Source: Candidatus Aminicenantota bacterium (GTDB lineage Bacteria; Acidobacteriota; Aminicenantia; Aminicenantales; Aminicenantaceae). Taken from it: a stretch of 64,000 bases of DNA. How positions within the stretch are numbered: position 1 is the first letter of the stretch; each line of letters opens with the position of its first letter. The translations under genes and the position numbers were made by a program. The stretch spans positions 1 to 64,000 of the forward strand of contig WJMT01000046.1 in the NCBI GenBank assembly GCA_014727835.1, given 5' to 3'. Below, in pieces: positions 9,904 to 18,947 of this stretch. A model generated the notes under the pieces. The model was given only the letters and a program-made list of their open reading frames with translations, was not told the DNA's origin and searched no databases.

Positions 9904-10650
9904 CTATTTGGTTTTCTGAAGGATTTCTTTTCTCTTTTTTTCAGGAAACCGTTCAATCGCATATCTCAATGCAGTCCGAGGGATTTTTTTTCCGTGCTCC
10001 CGCAAGAATTTCTCCAGACGATCCATATCGCTTTTGCCAGATTCCCTTAAAATCCACCCGGTCGCTTTCTGGATCAAGTCATCCTCATCAGCAAAGAGCT
10101 TTTTTGCTGTTTCATGCACCACTTCAATGTACTGACCCTTTCGGGCTGGTTTAGCAAAAGGAACAATCGAAGCCCTGCGGAGCCATTTGTTTTCTGAATC
10201 AGCCCAGCTGGTGATCTCATCAATACATTCGGGATGATCTTGGATCATGGGGCTTAAAACACTGCCGCACAAGGTGTCAATCGTGGCCCAATTGGAGCAG
10301 TCACCGCGGATGATCCATTTTTTGATCAAAGACAAATGCTCTTTCTCCAGAGTTCGGACAAACTGCTCCAGAAAAAGAAGACAAAACGCTTTGGCTTCTA
10401 AGTACTTACTGGAAAGCATCTGCTCACACAGTTCAACTGCCTGTTCATGATCCCATTGGGACTTCACCCGGGAATAGGATTGCTTAACCATCTTTCTTAT
10501 CTCAGGTGTCCGGACTCCCAGCAGATGGATCTCTTCTCTTGGTTTGAAATACCTTTTGCCTCCTTGTGCCCTTTCCGGATCAGCTTTTTTTTCCAGAGAA
10601 TCCAAAATTTGCCGGTACAGCTTTTCAGGACTCACGGCCTGCTCTGTCAT
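9904..10650 (-). CDS. DNA alkylation repair protein, AlkD-like
   Basis: This 248-residue all-helical protein belongs to the AlkC/AlkD HEAT-like family. In B. cereus AlkD excises positively charged N3- or N7-alkylated purines. Recognisable segments are LLGVRTPEIRKMVKQ near residues 43-57, the block IIRGDCSNWATIDTLCG around 112-128, and WLRRASIVPFAKPARKG further on. Its stop is 15 nt from the membrane-protein gene and it follows the M14 peptidase gene by 10 nt, so a shared transcript is likely. Substrate range is not evident. Confidence 0.88.
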   Translation of the reverse strand: MTEQAVSPEKLYRQILDSLEKKADPERAQGGKRYFKPREEIHLLGVRTPEIRKMVKQSYSRVKSQWDHEQAVELCEQMLSSKYLEAKAFCLLFLEQFVRTLEKEHLSLIKKWIIRGDCSNWATIDTLCGSVLSPMIQDHPECIDEITSWADSENKWLRRASIVPFAKPARKGQYIEVVHETAKKLFADEDDLIQKATGWILRESGKSDMDRLEKFLREHGKKIPRTALRYAIERFPEKKRKEILQKTK

Positions 10651-10660
10651 CTCTGATCCC

Positions 10661-12310
10661 TTATTTTTCCAAGGCCACTTTAGCCAGATAAGCGGGCTTC
10701 ATAAGTTTGTAAACCGGATAAACCTGGGTTCCTCTGCCCCACTGAGGAACGATATAACGGTCAAAGAAATTCCACACCAGGAGGCCGTCATCACTCTCCG
10801 GCTCCAATAAAGAGGAAACCACATTAGCCAGCGGCTGTGCCAAAGGAACAAAAAGAGTTCCCTCTGGAAATTCCATCTCTTTGGTGACATATTCGCCTTC
10901 AACTGAATTCAAATGATGGCCTTGATACGGCCTTTGCATGGATTTGAGTTCTTGGATCACAAATGTTTCCACTTTGAGGCGAACCGGCTTTTTGATTTTT
11001 TCAACGGTGATGCCGTGCCAAAGAAGATTTTCTTTGACCTCGGGGATAGGAAGGGGGATCAGATAACCATAGGGAAGCCTGACACTGCTTTTGGCATCAT
11101 AATCCGCATAAAAAGGCATGGTGTAGGTTCTTTTTTTGTCTGTTTTTCTGGCTCTCTGCCATCCTCTGTCTGTCTCGATCACTTCCATTTCATAGCCATG
11201 GACTGTGATTTTCTGATCAATAGGATTCAATTCATATTCAGTGATAAACACATCATCCTCTCCCGGATGATGTCCTCTTTGGACTGTCCTTTTATCTGCA
11301 CTGCGTATCAGTCGAACCATCTGTTCCTTATGTTCATGACAAAATTCCAGAATGGAATGAAACAATTTGTGACAGGACAAAACCCGGGTTTTGAAATCCG
11401 CATAAGGATAATTCTCATTCAGAAGGCCTAATCGGTTCCTGAGACCGATGTAATTGCTGATATATCTCGGTTGAGGGCCCAGTGTTCTCCACCCTTTCTC
11501 TGGCTCTTTGATGCTCATAAAATCCCCGTGCGGAATGCTGAGAGTGTCGTATTTGTCTTTGAGTATTTGATTCACTTCAGGCATGAATGTTCCGCTCATA
11601 AAGTCAATAAGAGAAGGGTCGCCGTTGGGATTCACAGACCACACATAGGTGACGACCTCCTCATGATAGGAGCCGTTATGGGTGTGGCTGTCCAGAACAA
11701 AAGCCGGATCCCAGCGTATCATGACATTTTGAACCAATCCCCGGACTTCCGGGCTTTCCAGTTTCAACCCATCTCGATTCAGATCCAGATTCTGACCGTT
11801 GTAACGGACTCCCACCCCTTTCTCTGGACCGATCTGGTTTCTTCGGTTATTCATACTGATTTTCTCATTGCCGTCCGGATTGAATATAGGCGCCAAAAGA
11901 ATCACCAGTTCATCCAAATACAAAGGATCCTCACTGAGCACAAGATCTCTGGCCAGCATCAGCATTGCTTCTTTTCCCTCAACCTCTCCGGCATGGATAT
12001 TGGCCTGGAAATATATTTTCATCCGTTCATCATAATTCAAATCCAGAGGAGACGAAGGGACCGGATCACCGATGACTAAAAGAGGGATGTCCCTTCCTTC
12101 GGTGCTCGTTCCAAGGAATTCCATCCTGATCAAAGAACTCCTTTCCTGGAGTTGTCCGATAAACTTGATCACATCCTGGTAACGGGAAGTCTCTGTGTAT
12201 GCTGTTTTCTCCGGAACAGTGAGCGGTTTGTCTTGTTCAGCACATACCAAAAGATTGTTTCCGGATGTCAAAACACACAAAACAAAAAGACCTATCAATA
12301 TTTTTTTCAT
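10661..12310 (-). CDS. Secreted M14 zinc carboxypeptidase-like peptidase
   Basis: The 549-residue protein starts with a signal peptide (MKKILIGLFVLCVLTSG). Zinc ligands of the M14 fold are visible: HAGEVEGKE with His106 and Glu109, and the second His in DSHTHNG (207-213). NPDGNEK and NLDLNRDG are typical of the family. About 200 C-terminal residues extend beyond the catalytic domain; their function is unclear. An extracytoplasmic role in peptide scavenging fits the other peptidases of this window. GAGGATGAA provides the ribosome site. Confidence 0.92.
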   Translation of the reverse strand: MKKILIGLFVLCVLTSGNNLLVCAEQDKPLTVPEKTAYTETSRYQDVIKFIGQLQERSSLIRMEFLGTSTEGRDIPLLVIGDPVPSSPLDLNYDERMKIYFQANIHAGEVEGKEAMLMLARDLVLSEDPLYLDELVILLAPIFNPDGNEKISMNNRRNQIGPEKGVGVRYNGQNLDLNRDGLKLESPEVRGLVQNVMIRWDPAFVLDSHTHNGSYHEEVVTYVWSVNPNGDPSLIDFMSGTFMPEVNQILKDKYDTLSIPHGDFMSIKEPEKGWRTLGPQPRYISNYIGLRNRLGLLNENYPYADFKTRVLSCHKLFHSILEFCHEHKEQMVRLIRSADKRTVQRGHHPGEDDVFITEYELNPIDQKITVHGYEMEVIETDRGWQRARKTDKKRTYTMPFYADYDAKSSVRLPYGYLIPLPIPEVKENLLWHGITVEKIKKPVRLKVETFVIQELKSMQRPYQGHHLNSVEGEYVTKEMEFPEGTLFVPLAQPLANVVSSLLEPESDDGLLVWNFFDRYIVPQWGRGTQVYPVYKLMKPAYLAKVALEK

Positions 12311-12354
12311 TTCATCCTCTTTTTATAATTATTGAGATTGTAAGATTGAAAGCT

Positions 12355-13554
12355 TTACCAATCCAGAATCCGCCGCTGTCCTTTTAAAGAACGAATCCCG
12401 GAAACTTCTTGACTAACTTCTATCACTCCCTTGTATTCCCCGCTATCATCATAAACAGGAAAATACCGGATATAGATAAACAAGTCATCTTTTTGGAGCC
12501 AGAACTCAGCTTTGTCTTTTGTCTTCTCCTTAAAACTCTTCACGATTTTATCGACAACATGCACACTTTTTTGTGGATGGCAGTTCTGAACAGACCTTCC
12601 AATAACAGCCGGGCTTCTGGGAAATATTCGGTCTTTGCTGGCACTGTAAAAACACACTTTATCATTTTCATCCACAAAAGTGATCTCCACCGGAAGGCTT
12701 TTCAACAAAAGTCTGATCTGCTCTGTTGTTAAAGTGCCTTCATCCAGTTTGACTTTGTTTGTCTCCTGCTTTTCCATAGTCTTTGTTCCTTTCATTTTTT
12801 GAACGATCTGTGAATCCCATAAATCAGAAGGCTTGACCCAGGAGTACCCAATTTCCTTCCCTCCTTCTTTGATCTCTGCCCACTCATGCTCATCCAACTT
12901 TTTCAATGAAGTCGGATACAGGATTTTCTCTTCGAGAAAAATCAGTTTTTTAATTCCTGATCCAAGAGATTTGATTTCCTTTTTAAGTTCTTTCCAACTC
13001 TGTTGTTTAAGGAATTGCTCCGCCTTTCGGAAATGACCTCTGATTTCATCGTGTTTTCCCCACATGACCTTAGTGGGACCTGTGAAATTTTTTTTCTCAA
13101 GAGCAGGAAAAAGCTGATTCTCTTTTCGTTCATAGTGCTTGATGATGTGTTTCAAATCATCAAATATTTGTTTAAATCTTTGAACTTTGCTCTGAGAGGG
13201 ATTTTTTTTCGGGATTCTTTTGATTGTTTTTTTTATTTTCTTGACCAGCTTTTTGGCGTGCTTGTTTTCCTCAAGAAATGTGTATACAGGATGTCCGGGT
13301 ATTTGACTGGCTTTCTTAACTTTTTTCAGAGTGCTTTCAAACACTTTGGCGTGAACATCACACAGCCTTTGTATTTCTTCGGGCGGAAATCCTTCCTGGA
13401 TCAGTGCATTCTCCATATCTGCGATTTCATCGGGAGAAGTGTCTTTGATGAGCTCAGCAAACTGCTTCTGCAGTCTGTCTACAGGAATCCCTTCATGAAG
13501 ATCTTTGATGATGGTCTTGAGGACTTCCTGTTTATCTTTATCTGTTTGGTTCAT
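12355..13554 (-). CDS. DUF438 / hemerythrin / PAS sensor protein
   Basis: The 399-residue protein has three recognisable parts. Residues 1-75 are DUF438 (KTIIKDLHEGIPVDRLQKQF). Residues ~90-240 are a hemerythrin-like four-helix domain with His-rich segments (HPVYTFLEENKHAKKL, IIKHYERKENQLFP, WGKHDEIRGHF). From ~285 on it is a PAS domain (SLPVEITFVDENDKVCFYS, GRSVQNCHPQKS). Proteins with this order are found widely in anaerobes and are thought to sense oxygen or NO through a di-iron site. There is no output kinase domain. It is divergent from the serine hydrolase gene. Confidence 0.93.
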   Translation of the reverse strand: MNQTDKDKQEVLKTIIKDLHEGIPVDRLQKQFAELIKDTSPDEIADMENALIQEGFPPEEIQRLCDVHAKVFESTLKKVKKASQIPGHPVYTFLEENKHAKKLVKKIKKTIKRIPKKNPSQSKVQRFKQIFDDLKHIIKHYERKENQLFPALEKKNFTGPTKVMWGKHDEIRGHFRKAEQFLKQQSWKELKKEIKSLGSGIKKLIFLEEKILYPTSLKKLDEHEWAEIKEGGKEIGYSWVKPSDLWDSQIVQKMKGTKTMEKQETNKVKLDEGTLTTEQIRLLLKSLPVEITFVDENDKVCFYSASKDRIFPRSPAVIGRSVQNCHPQKSVHVVDKIVKSFKEKTKDKAEFWLQKDDLFIYIRYFPVYDDSGEYKGVIEVSQEVSGIRSLKGQRRILDW

Positions 13555-13557
13555 ATA

Positions 13558-13580
13558 AGTTTTTTTTATTATAAAAAACT
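13558..13580. promoter_or_regulatory. AT-rich inverted repeat between divergent genes
   Basis: AGTTTTTT at 13558-13565 pairs with AAAAAACT at 13573-13580 across a 7-nt loop. It lies just upstream of the DUF438 gene start and ahead of the plus-strand hydrolase gene. It may be an operator or a weak hairpin. Confidence 0.3.
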
Positions 13581-13682
13581 GAAAAAGCGATTACAATATA
13601 TAATATAATGAAGAGGATTTTCCCAAATGATATCCAATCTGATAATATAGAAAAAAATCAAACAAATAAAAGGAATAAGCAA

Positions 13683-15632
13683 ATGAAAAAAAGAATTCAT
13701 TATGGAGTGATCGGGCTTTCCTTTCTGTTCACAGTTTTTCATTGTGTTCAGGCCCAGGACCCTGAAATCAACCAGATTCCATTGGAATTGGAACAGCTCC
13801 TCATAGCCCATTCAATCAACCCTCAAGATCTGGAGCACTTTGTAGACGGCATTATGGCTGTTCATATTGCAGACAGACATATTGCAGGCGCTTCATTTGC
13901 TGCTGTACAAAATGGAAAAACCCTACTGGCCAAAGGATACGGAATGGGTGATGTGGCCAAGAACAGACCCGTTGAATCAGATAAAACTCTTTTCCGGCCT
14001 GGATCTATATCCAAACTGTTCACCTGGACTGCAGTGATGCAGCTTTATGAGCAGGGAAAAATCGATTTGAACACAGATGTCAACCAATACCTCAAAGGAT
14101 TCCAGATCCCGGAGACGTTTCCAGAACCCATCACCATGGCTCATCTCCTGTCTCACACCCCGGGTTTTGAAGAAAAATCCGTTGGAATGGGGGCCCGCAA
14201 ACCGGAAGACCTGATTTCCCTTGAAGAGTTCCTTCAAGAAAATATACCCCAGCGCGTGCGTCCTCCCGGTCAAATCACCTCTTATTCCAATTACGGTTCT
14301 TCTTTGGCCGGATACATCGTGGAATGCATCTCAGGGCTTTCTTTTGAAGAATACATTGAAAACAACATTTTTGAACCCTTGGGCATGGAACACAGCACTT
14401 TCCGGCAGCCTCTTCCGGAACATCTGGCAGAGGACATGTCTGTAGGATACAAATACGAGAATGGAGTTCTCAAAGCCGAGGAATTCGAGCTTCTCAATGG
14501 AATGGCTCCGGCTGGTGCTTTGAGCACCACAGGAGAAGACATTTCCAAATTCATGATCGCTCATCTCCAGAAAGGACAGTTCAATGATGCTGAAATCCTG
14601 AGAGAAGAAACAGCACAGCTCATGCACACAACCCTGTTCACTCATGACCCGCGCTTGAATGGAAATGCACACGGATTTTGGGAATGGGATTACAACAGCC
14701 TTCACACCATTGGACACGGAGGAGACACTCTACTGTTCCATTCTTATCTCGTACTGGTTCCTGAACACGATTTGGGTATTTATGTTTCCTACAACAGTGT
14801 GGGAGGCAGCGGCGCTTCCAGAGTCCAGCTGATCGAATCCATTTTGGACCGGTATTTCCCTCTTCCTAAAGAACAGACTCCTAAAACTGCCTCAGATAAA
14901 GAAGGTAAAGACCTCACTAAGCTGACCGGGATATACAGGTCAACCAGGGTCAACCACTCAAGTATTGAAAAAATAGCCCGGCTTTTCACCACAATAGAAG
15001 TCAACGCCACGGATGACCAGAGACGTTTGATCTCTTCAGGTTCCAATCAGAGCCAATGGACCCAAATCGATCCTCTGCTCTTCCAAAAAGTACGGTCTCA
15101 GGAAAAAATCCTTTTCCGAAATAACAATGAAGGTCAGATCACCCATCTCTTTTTGGGAGACACCCCTTATTTTGCTTTTATCAAACTCAAATGGCATGAA
15201 ACTCCTCTTTTCCATTTTTTTGTTTTGGGACTGACGGTGTTCATCTTTCTCACTACATTTTCCTGGCCCCTGGGCGCGCTGAGACGCAAAATCTGCCATC
15301 CGTTAGCTGACCAGCCGGACGCTCCGAAATTGTTCCGTTTGAGTGCAGGAATCATGAGCGGCCTGTGTGTTGTGTTCCTCATCGGTCTTGCGTCCATATT
15401 GAGCCGTCCCGAACAAATGATGTACGGCATACCCTTTTCCTTAAAAATAGTCCTCTCCCTTCCTTTTGTTGCTCTGGTGTTCGGAGTGGGAGTTCTCATT
15501 TTTTCAGCTCTGGTATGGATTAAGAATTATTGGAACTGGTGCAGCCGTCTCTATTATCTTCTTGTGCTCGCATGTTTTGTGGTTTTTCTCTGGTTTCTCA
15601 ATTACTGGAACTTACTGGGCTTTCAGTTCTGA
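13683..15632 (+). CDS. Serine hydrolase (class C beta-lactamase-like) with C-terminal membrane helices
   Basis: The start at ATG 13683 is chosen over an upstream in-frame ATG because it directly begins a signal peptide (MKKRIHYGVIGLSFLFTVF) and has AGGA about 9 nt upstream. The 649-residue protein has the SxxK motif SISK at residues 108-111, SYSNYG as the Y-x-N element and HGGD as the third motif. These are hallmarks of beta-lactamase class C/DD-peptidase/esterase folds. After ~490 residues come about four hydrophobic helices, so the domain is membrane-tethered and extracytoplasmic. The physiological substrate is unknown. Confidence 0.92.
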   Translation: MKKRIHYGVIGLSFLFTVFHCVQAQDPEINQIPLELEQLLIAHSINPQDLEHFVDGIMAVHIADRHIAGASFAAVQNGKTLLAKGYGMGDVAKNRPVESDKTLFRPGSISKLFTWTAVMQLYEQGKIDLNTDVNQYLKGFQIPETFPEPITMAHLLSHTPGFEEKSVGMGARKPEDLISLEEFLQENIPQRVRPPGQITSYSNYGSSLAGYIVECISGLSFEEYIENNIFEPLGMEHSTFRQPLPEHLAEDMSVGYKYENGVLKAEEFELLNGMAPAGALSTTGEDISKFMIAHLQKGQFNDAEILREETAQLMHTTLFTHDPRLNGNAHGFWEWDYNSLHTIGHGGDTLLFHSYLVLVPEHDLGIYVSYNSVGGSGASRVQLIESILDRYFPLPKEQTPKTASDKEGKDLTKLTGIYRSTRVNHSSIEKIARLFTTIEVNATDDQRRLISSGSNQSQWTQIDPLLFQKVRSQEKILFRNNNEGQITHLFLGDTPYFAFIKLKWHETPLFHFFVLGLTVFIFLTTFSWPLGALRRKICHPLADQPDAPKLFRLSAGIMSGLCVVFLIGLASILSRPEQMMYGIPFSLKIVLSLPFVALVFGVGVLIFSALVWIKNYWNWCSRLYYLLVLACFVVFLWFLNYWNLLGFQF

Positions 15633-15633
15633 G

Positions 15634-15948
15634 ATGTTCTTTTTTATCGGAGGGATTCAGCCAAAGACAGCGCTGCTGGATAAAAATCCCCGCAGCTGCC
15701 CTGAATGCGGTCATCTGGAATTGTACATCAAGCGAACTGACAATTATCTCAGTCTGTTTTTCATTCCCCTTTTTCCGGTTAAGAAAGGAACCCCATTTAT
15801 GGTGTGTGAGAACTGCGGCACTCGATTCACCCAGCAAGGTTCTCCTTTGGAATCAAGCTTGAAATACGGGCAGAGAAGCTGTTCTCACTGCAGCCGGTCA
15901 GTGGGTCCTGATTTTGAATTCTGCCCATACTGCGGGAAACCTCTCTGA
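15634..15948 (+). CDS. Zinc-ribbon protein
   Basis: The 104-residue protein starts at ATG 15634, one base after the stop of the hydrolase gene, suggesting coupled translation. It carries four CxxC knuckles: CPECG, CENCG, CSHCS and CPYCG. These would form two zinc ribbons around a hydrophobic segment (LSLFFIPLFPVKKG). Small proteins of this type have no established function. The reading frame stays open upstream inside the hydrolase gene, so that part is not used. Confidence 0.75.
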   Translation: MFFFIGGIQPKTALLDKNPRSCPECGHLELYIKRTDNYLSLFFIPLFPVKKGTPFMVCENCGTRFTQQGSPLESSLKYGQRSCSHCSRSVGPDFEFCPYCGKPL

Positions 15949-15955
15949 ACAGGGA

Positions 15956-16648
15956 TCAAAGCTTGCGGGATTGGTTTTTCCTATTTTTGGGGTCAAACCC
16001 GATCCGGTCAAAGGGATTCACCACACTGGTAGTGATGTTTCTCAAATGAGAGTTGATCCGCTTCAATTGTCTTGAATAAAGGGCCAGAGCTGCTGCATCT
16101 CCGGGCTTGATGTTTTTGTCTTTTTCCCTGACAAGGGCATTGAGAATGTCGTCACAAGACTGATTCACCCAGCTGTACTTTTCAAGAAGCTTTAAGGCCA
16201 TATCCTTTTCACCGGCCTCAAAACACTTTCTGGTCTGAAAAAAATTGTCCTCAACAGCTTCTTCGATCCGGACCAGTTTGTCTTCAAACATTCCTCCGTG
16301 GAGCTTGCCAGGGTGTTCCTGAGCCAATTCAACCATGTTTTTGGCATAATCTCCAATGCGTTCAATATCAATGATGATACTGACCAATGCCAGTCCCGAA
16401 GGAAGCATCTCAGGACCGCTGACCACCAGATGATTGAACACATTTCTGCGGACTTCTCTCTCATAACTGTTGACTTCCAAATCTCGATCACGAATATTTA
16501 TATCCACTTCAGAGTCTTCTCTGTTTCTCAGAGATTCTCGGGATTTCAGAAACATCTCTCTGGTCAAATCCAGCATAATGAAAGACCTTCGGTAAGCTCG
16601 ATCCATAAGATTGTCTTTGCTGAAGATGGAAAGCCATTTTTTAAACAT
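15956..16648 (-). CDS. PhoU-domain protein
   Basis: This PhoU-like helical protein has two three-helix repeats; conserved signatures include RIGDYAKNMVELA near the middle. I choose ATG 16646-16648 because GGAGG lies about 10 nt upstream and the product then starts MFKKWLSIFSKD; an in-frame ATG cluster up to 16696 is the alternative. The length is then 230 residues. It follows the Na/Pi cotransporter gene in the same direction. PhoU domains modulate phosphate uptake, so it probably regulates that transporter. Confidence 0.88.
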   Translation of the reverse strand: MFKKWLSIFSKDNLMDRAYRRSFIMLDLTREMFLKSRESLRNREDSEVDINIRDRDLEVNSYEREVRRNVFNHLVVSGPEMLPSGLALVSIIIDIERIGDYAKNMVELAQEHPGKLHGGMFEDKLVRIEEAVEDNFFQTRKCFEAGEKDMALKLLEKYSWVNQSCDDILNALVREKDKNIKPGDAAALALYSRQLKRINSHLRNITTSVVNPFDRIGFDPKNRKNQSRKL

Positions 16649-16718
16649 GTCTATCACTCCTCCCACCTCAATGATATTTGAAGTATTCATCATCAAGGTG
16701 ATTCAAGCTCCAATGAGA

Positions 16719-17846
16719 TCACCTGAATAAATATATAAATAAAAACGGAATCACAAAAAACACGATGATGATATAGAACACCGGAATATATTTCTTCTTT
16801 ATAGAAAAATGAGCGAATTTTTTAGCCATAGTGATGGGGATGTATCTAAAGGGCCACCACAATGCAATTCCCATGATATTAAACAGCAAATGAGAAAAGG
16901 CCACAATGATGGCTGCCAGGTTTCCGGTCACCAGAGCGGCCAAAATCGCAGTCACCGTAGTCCCAATATTGGAACCCAGAGTGTAGGGAAAGATCTGAGC
17001 GAGGGTCAAAAGCCCGGCTCCAGCCATGGGAACAGCCAAAGAGGTGATAATAGAACTGCTCTGGACTATTGAAGTGAGCACCATTCCTAACAGGAATGCC
17101 CTGATAGCAGTCTTGAATATGTATCGGTCAAACCACACCTCTGCTTTTTGGACCACCAGTACTTTCAAACACTTGACCATCCGGGAAAGCGCCAGCAATA
17201 GAAACCCCAGAGACATGATCAGCAAAATCCAAGGATGTCGACCCAGGAGATTGATCATCACATCCACTAATGGCCGGGTCAGAGCCTTGACTGGGCTTAA
17301 AAATTTGAGTCCTCCGATATTCTGAAATTTTTCTCCCATAAAGGTGGCTGTGACTCCTAAAAAATTTGTGAAATACTGCAGGGGAAACAGAATTGCCACA
17401 GCCAGAACATTAAAGAAGTCGTGAACAATAGCAGCAGACAAAGCCCGTTCAAATTCAATGCTTCTTCGCGCATGGGTTAAAGAAACAAGAGTATTGGTCA
17501 CAGAAGTCCTTATATTGGCTCCCATAATGATAGGAATGGCATTGGCAATGTTCAGAGCTCCTCCGGCCACCAGCCCGACAACAATGGATGTGGTGGAGGA
17601 AGAGGACTGGATAATGGAAGTGGCCAGAATGCCGATGAACAGACCCACCAAGGGATTAGTGGTGGTCTCAATGAGATTTTTAGCCAAACCTTTCCCAAAC
17701 AGCTTCAGGGAAGAACCCATCAATTCCAAACTGAACAGGAATAAATAGATAAAAACCAGCAGAAACAGGAGATTAAAAAGGGTGATGTGCCGGTTATAGA
17801 AATCTTTGATCTGATCGTTTATCATTTTAGATAAAGAGGAATCCAC
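16719..17846 (-). CDS. Na/Pi cotransporter family protein
   Basis: This 375-residue membrane protein belongs to the NptA/PNaS family, which moves phosphate with sodium. Two inverted half-repeats each carry the QSSS signature (SIIQSSSSTTSIV and SIVQSSSIITSLAVP). About eight to ten hydrophobic segments are visible. GTG 17846 is the longest start and ATG 17825 an alternative; both lie within ~35 nt of the predicted transcription start. It heads a two-gene unit with the PhoU-domain gene. Confidence 0.92.
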   Translation of the reverse strand: MDSSLSKMINDQIKDFYNRHITLFNLLFLLVFIYLFLFSLELMGSSLKLFGKGLAKNLIETTTNPLVGLFIGILATSIIQSSSSTTSIVVGLVAGGALNIANAIPIIMGANIRTSVTNTLVSLTHARRSIEFERALSAAIVHDFFNVLAVAILFPLQYFTNFLGVTATFMGEKFQNIGGLKFLSPVKALTRPLVDVMINLLGRHPWILLIMSLGFLLLALSRMVKCLKVLVVQKAEVWFDRYIFKTAIRAFLLGMVLTSIVQSSSIITSLAVPMAGAGLLTLAQIFPYTLGSNIGTTVTAILAALVTGNLAAIIVAFSHLLFNIMGIALWWPFRYIPITMAKKFAHFSIKKKYIPVFYIIIVFFVIPFLFIYLFR

Positions 17847-17863
17847 ATCAAGTGTGAAAAATC

Positions 17864-17892
17864 CTTATAACACAGTGTGGGATTCCTGTCAA
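17864..17892 (-). promoter_or_regulatory. Sigma70-type promoter of the phosphate transporter unit
   Basis: Read on the minus strand, TTGACA (17887-17892) and TATAAG (17864-17869) are separated by exactly 17 nt. Transcription would start near 17857, just upstream of the NptA-type gene. Confidence 0.7.
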
Positions 17893-17925
17893 AACATATG
17901 TGATTTTATAGGGATTTGAGTAAGT

Positions 17926-18129
17926 CTACAATGCTTGGAAGGCATAGGAAGGATTGCACGCTCCGAGGATTTTATATATCCTGAAATCCACGTCTAATTT
18001 TTTCTTGAAAATTTTTTGGACATCGATTTCAGTAATGATCCCGAATCCCTTGTTTTTAAGAGCTGTGATAACTTTCCTTTCAACATCATCAAAAGAACCC
18101 CGGATTGTTTTATTGAAATACTAACTCAT
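17926..18129 (-). pseudogene. Truncated DUF302 gene with early nonsense codon
   Basis: The minus strand encodes a clear DUF302 N-terminal half: FNKTIRGSFDDVERK, NKGFGIITEIDVQ and KILGACNPSYAFQAL. The ATG at 18127-18129 overlaps the larE stop as TAATG, but the third codon is TAG (18121-18123) where the family usually has Tyr. A second TAG at 17926-17928 ends the frame right after FQAL, and the usual LLPCN half does not follow. DUF302 proteins are ~125 residues and of unknown function. This copy cannot give a full product from the ATG. It is the last gene of the decaying operon. Confidence 0.82.
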
Positions 18130-18947
18130 TATTCTTTTTTTATTGCCTTTTTTTCAAGCTGTTCGTTCATACTCCCTGTTCTGTAACCTTTGATATCCAC
18201 AGTCACATAAGTATAACCCAATGTATTGAATTCATTCACAATCTTTTTGCGAATCAAATCCTTTGATATGAAACTCATCTCATTAAAAAGGACTTCAATC
18301 CTAGCTAGATCTCCATGATCTCTTACTCTGAGCTGACTGAAACCAATTCCTCGGAGGAATCTTTCAGCTTTTTCAACTTTTGATAGTTTCTCTTGGGTCA
18401 GAGCAGAGCCATAAGGAAACCTGGAGGCAAGACAGGCCATGGAAGGCTTATCCCATGTGGATAGCTGCCTTTCCCTGGAAAGTGCTCTTATTTCTTGCTT
18501 GGTTAACTGCACATCTTTTAATGGGGACCGCACATTCAGTTCAATCCCTGCTTTAACTCCAGGACGATAATCATCCAAATCTTCGTAATTTGTTCCATCA
18601 ACAACATAATCAAACCCATGTTTTTCCGCTATAGTCCACAGGTTTGAGAACAATTCCTGTTTGCAGTAATAACAACGATTGACTGGATTGTCTGAAAACT
18701 TGGGAACATTCAATTCATCACTAACAAACACTTTGTGTTGAATCCCGATCTCTTCTGCTATCCTTCGGGCTTCTTTCACTTCTGTATAAAGGGCAGAATC
18801 AGCAGTAACAGCCAGGGATCTGCGGCCCAGAACTTCATGCGCTACACTGGCAAGGAAACTGCTGTCCACTCTCCCTGAAAATGCAATCAGCACGCTTCCC
18901 ATAGATTTTAACAATTTCTTTAATTCTAAAAATTTATCCTGTTTCAA
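18129..18947 (-). CDS. larE: LarE-like sacrificial sulfur transferase, PP-loop altered
   Basis: The 272-residue protein matches LarE, which makes the thiocarboxylates of the nickel-pincer cofactor of lactate racemase by giving up its own cysteine sulfur. Seen here are the PP-loop at 24-30, RCYYCKQELF (Cys92, Cys95) and CLASRFPYG, whose Cys172 corresponds to the sacrificial Cys. The PP-loop reads SGRVDSS instead of the near-universal SGGVDSS; GGA to AGA would explain it and could impair ATP binding. The gene overlaps the mnmA stop by 4 nt. No larB or larC is in the window, so its role could be another sulfur transfer. Confidence 0.85.
   Translation of the reverse strand: MKQDKFLELKKLLKSMGSVLIAFSGRVDSSFLASVAHEVLGRRSLAVTADSALYTEVKEARRIAEEIGIQHKVFVSDELNVPKFSDNPVNRCYYCKQELFSNLWTIAEKHGFDYVVDGTNYEDLDDYRPGVKAGIELNVRSPLKDVQLTKQEIRALSRERQLSTWDKPSMACLASRFPYGSALTQEKLSKVEKAERFLRGIGFSQLRVRDHGDLARIEVLFNEMSFISKDLIRKKIVNEFNTLGYTYVTVDIKGYRTGSMNEQLEKKAIKKE

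Noticed and set aside
13608..13682. Upstream ATG for the serine hydrolase
   Set aside because: It would add 25 polar residues in front of a clear signal peptide; the ATG at 13683 has a better ribosome site.
17458..17748. Plus-strand open frame of 96 codons
   Set aside because: Antisense of the NptA-type gene; its composition mirrors the membrane protein on the other strand.
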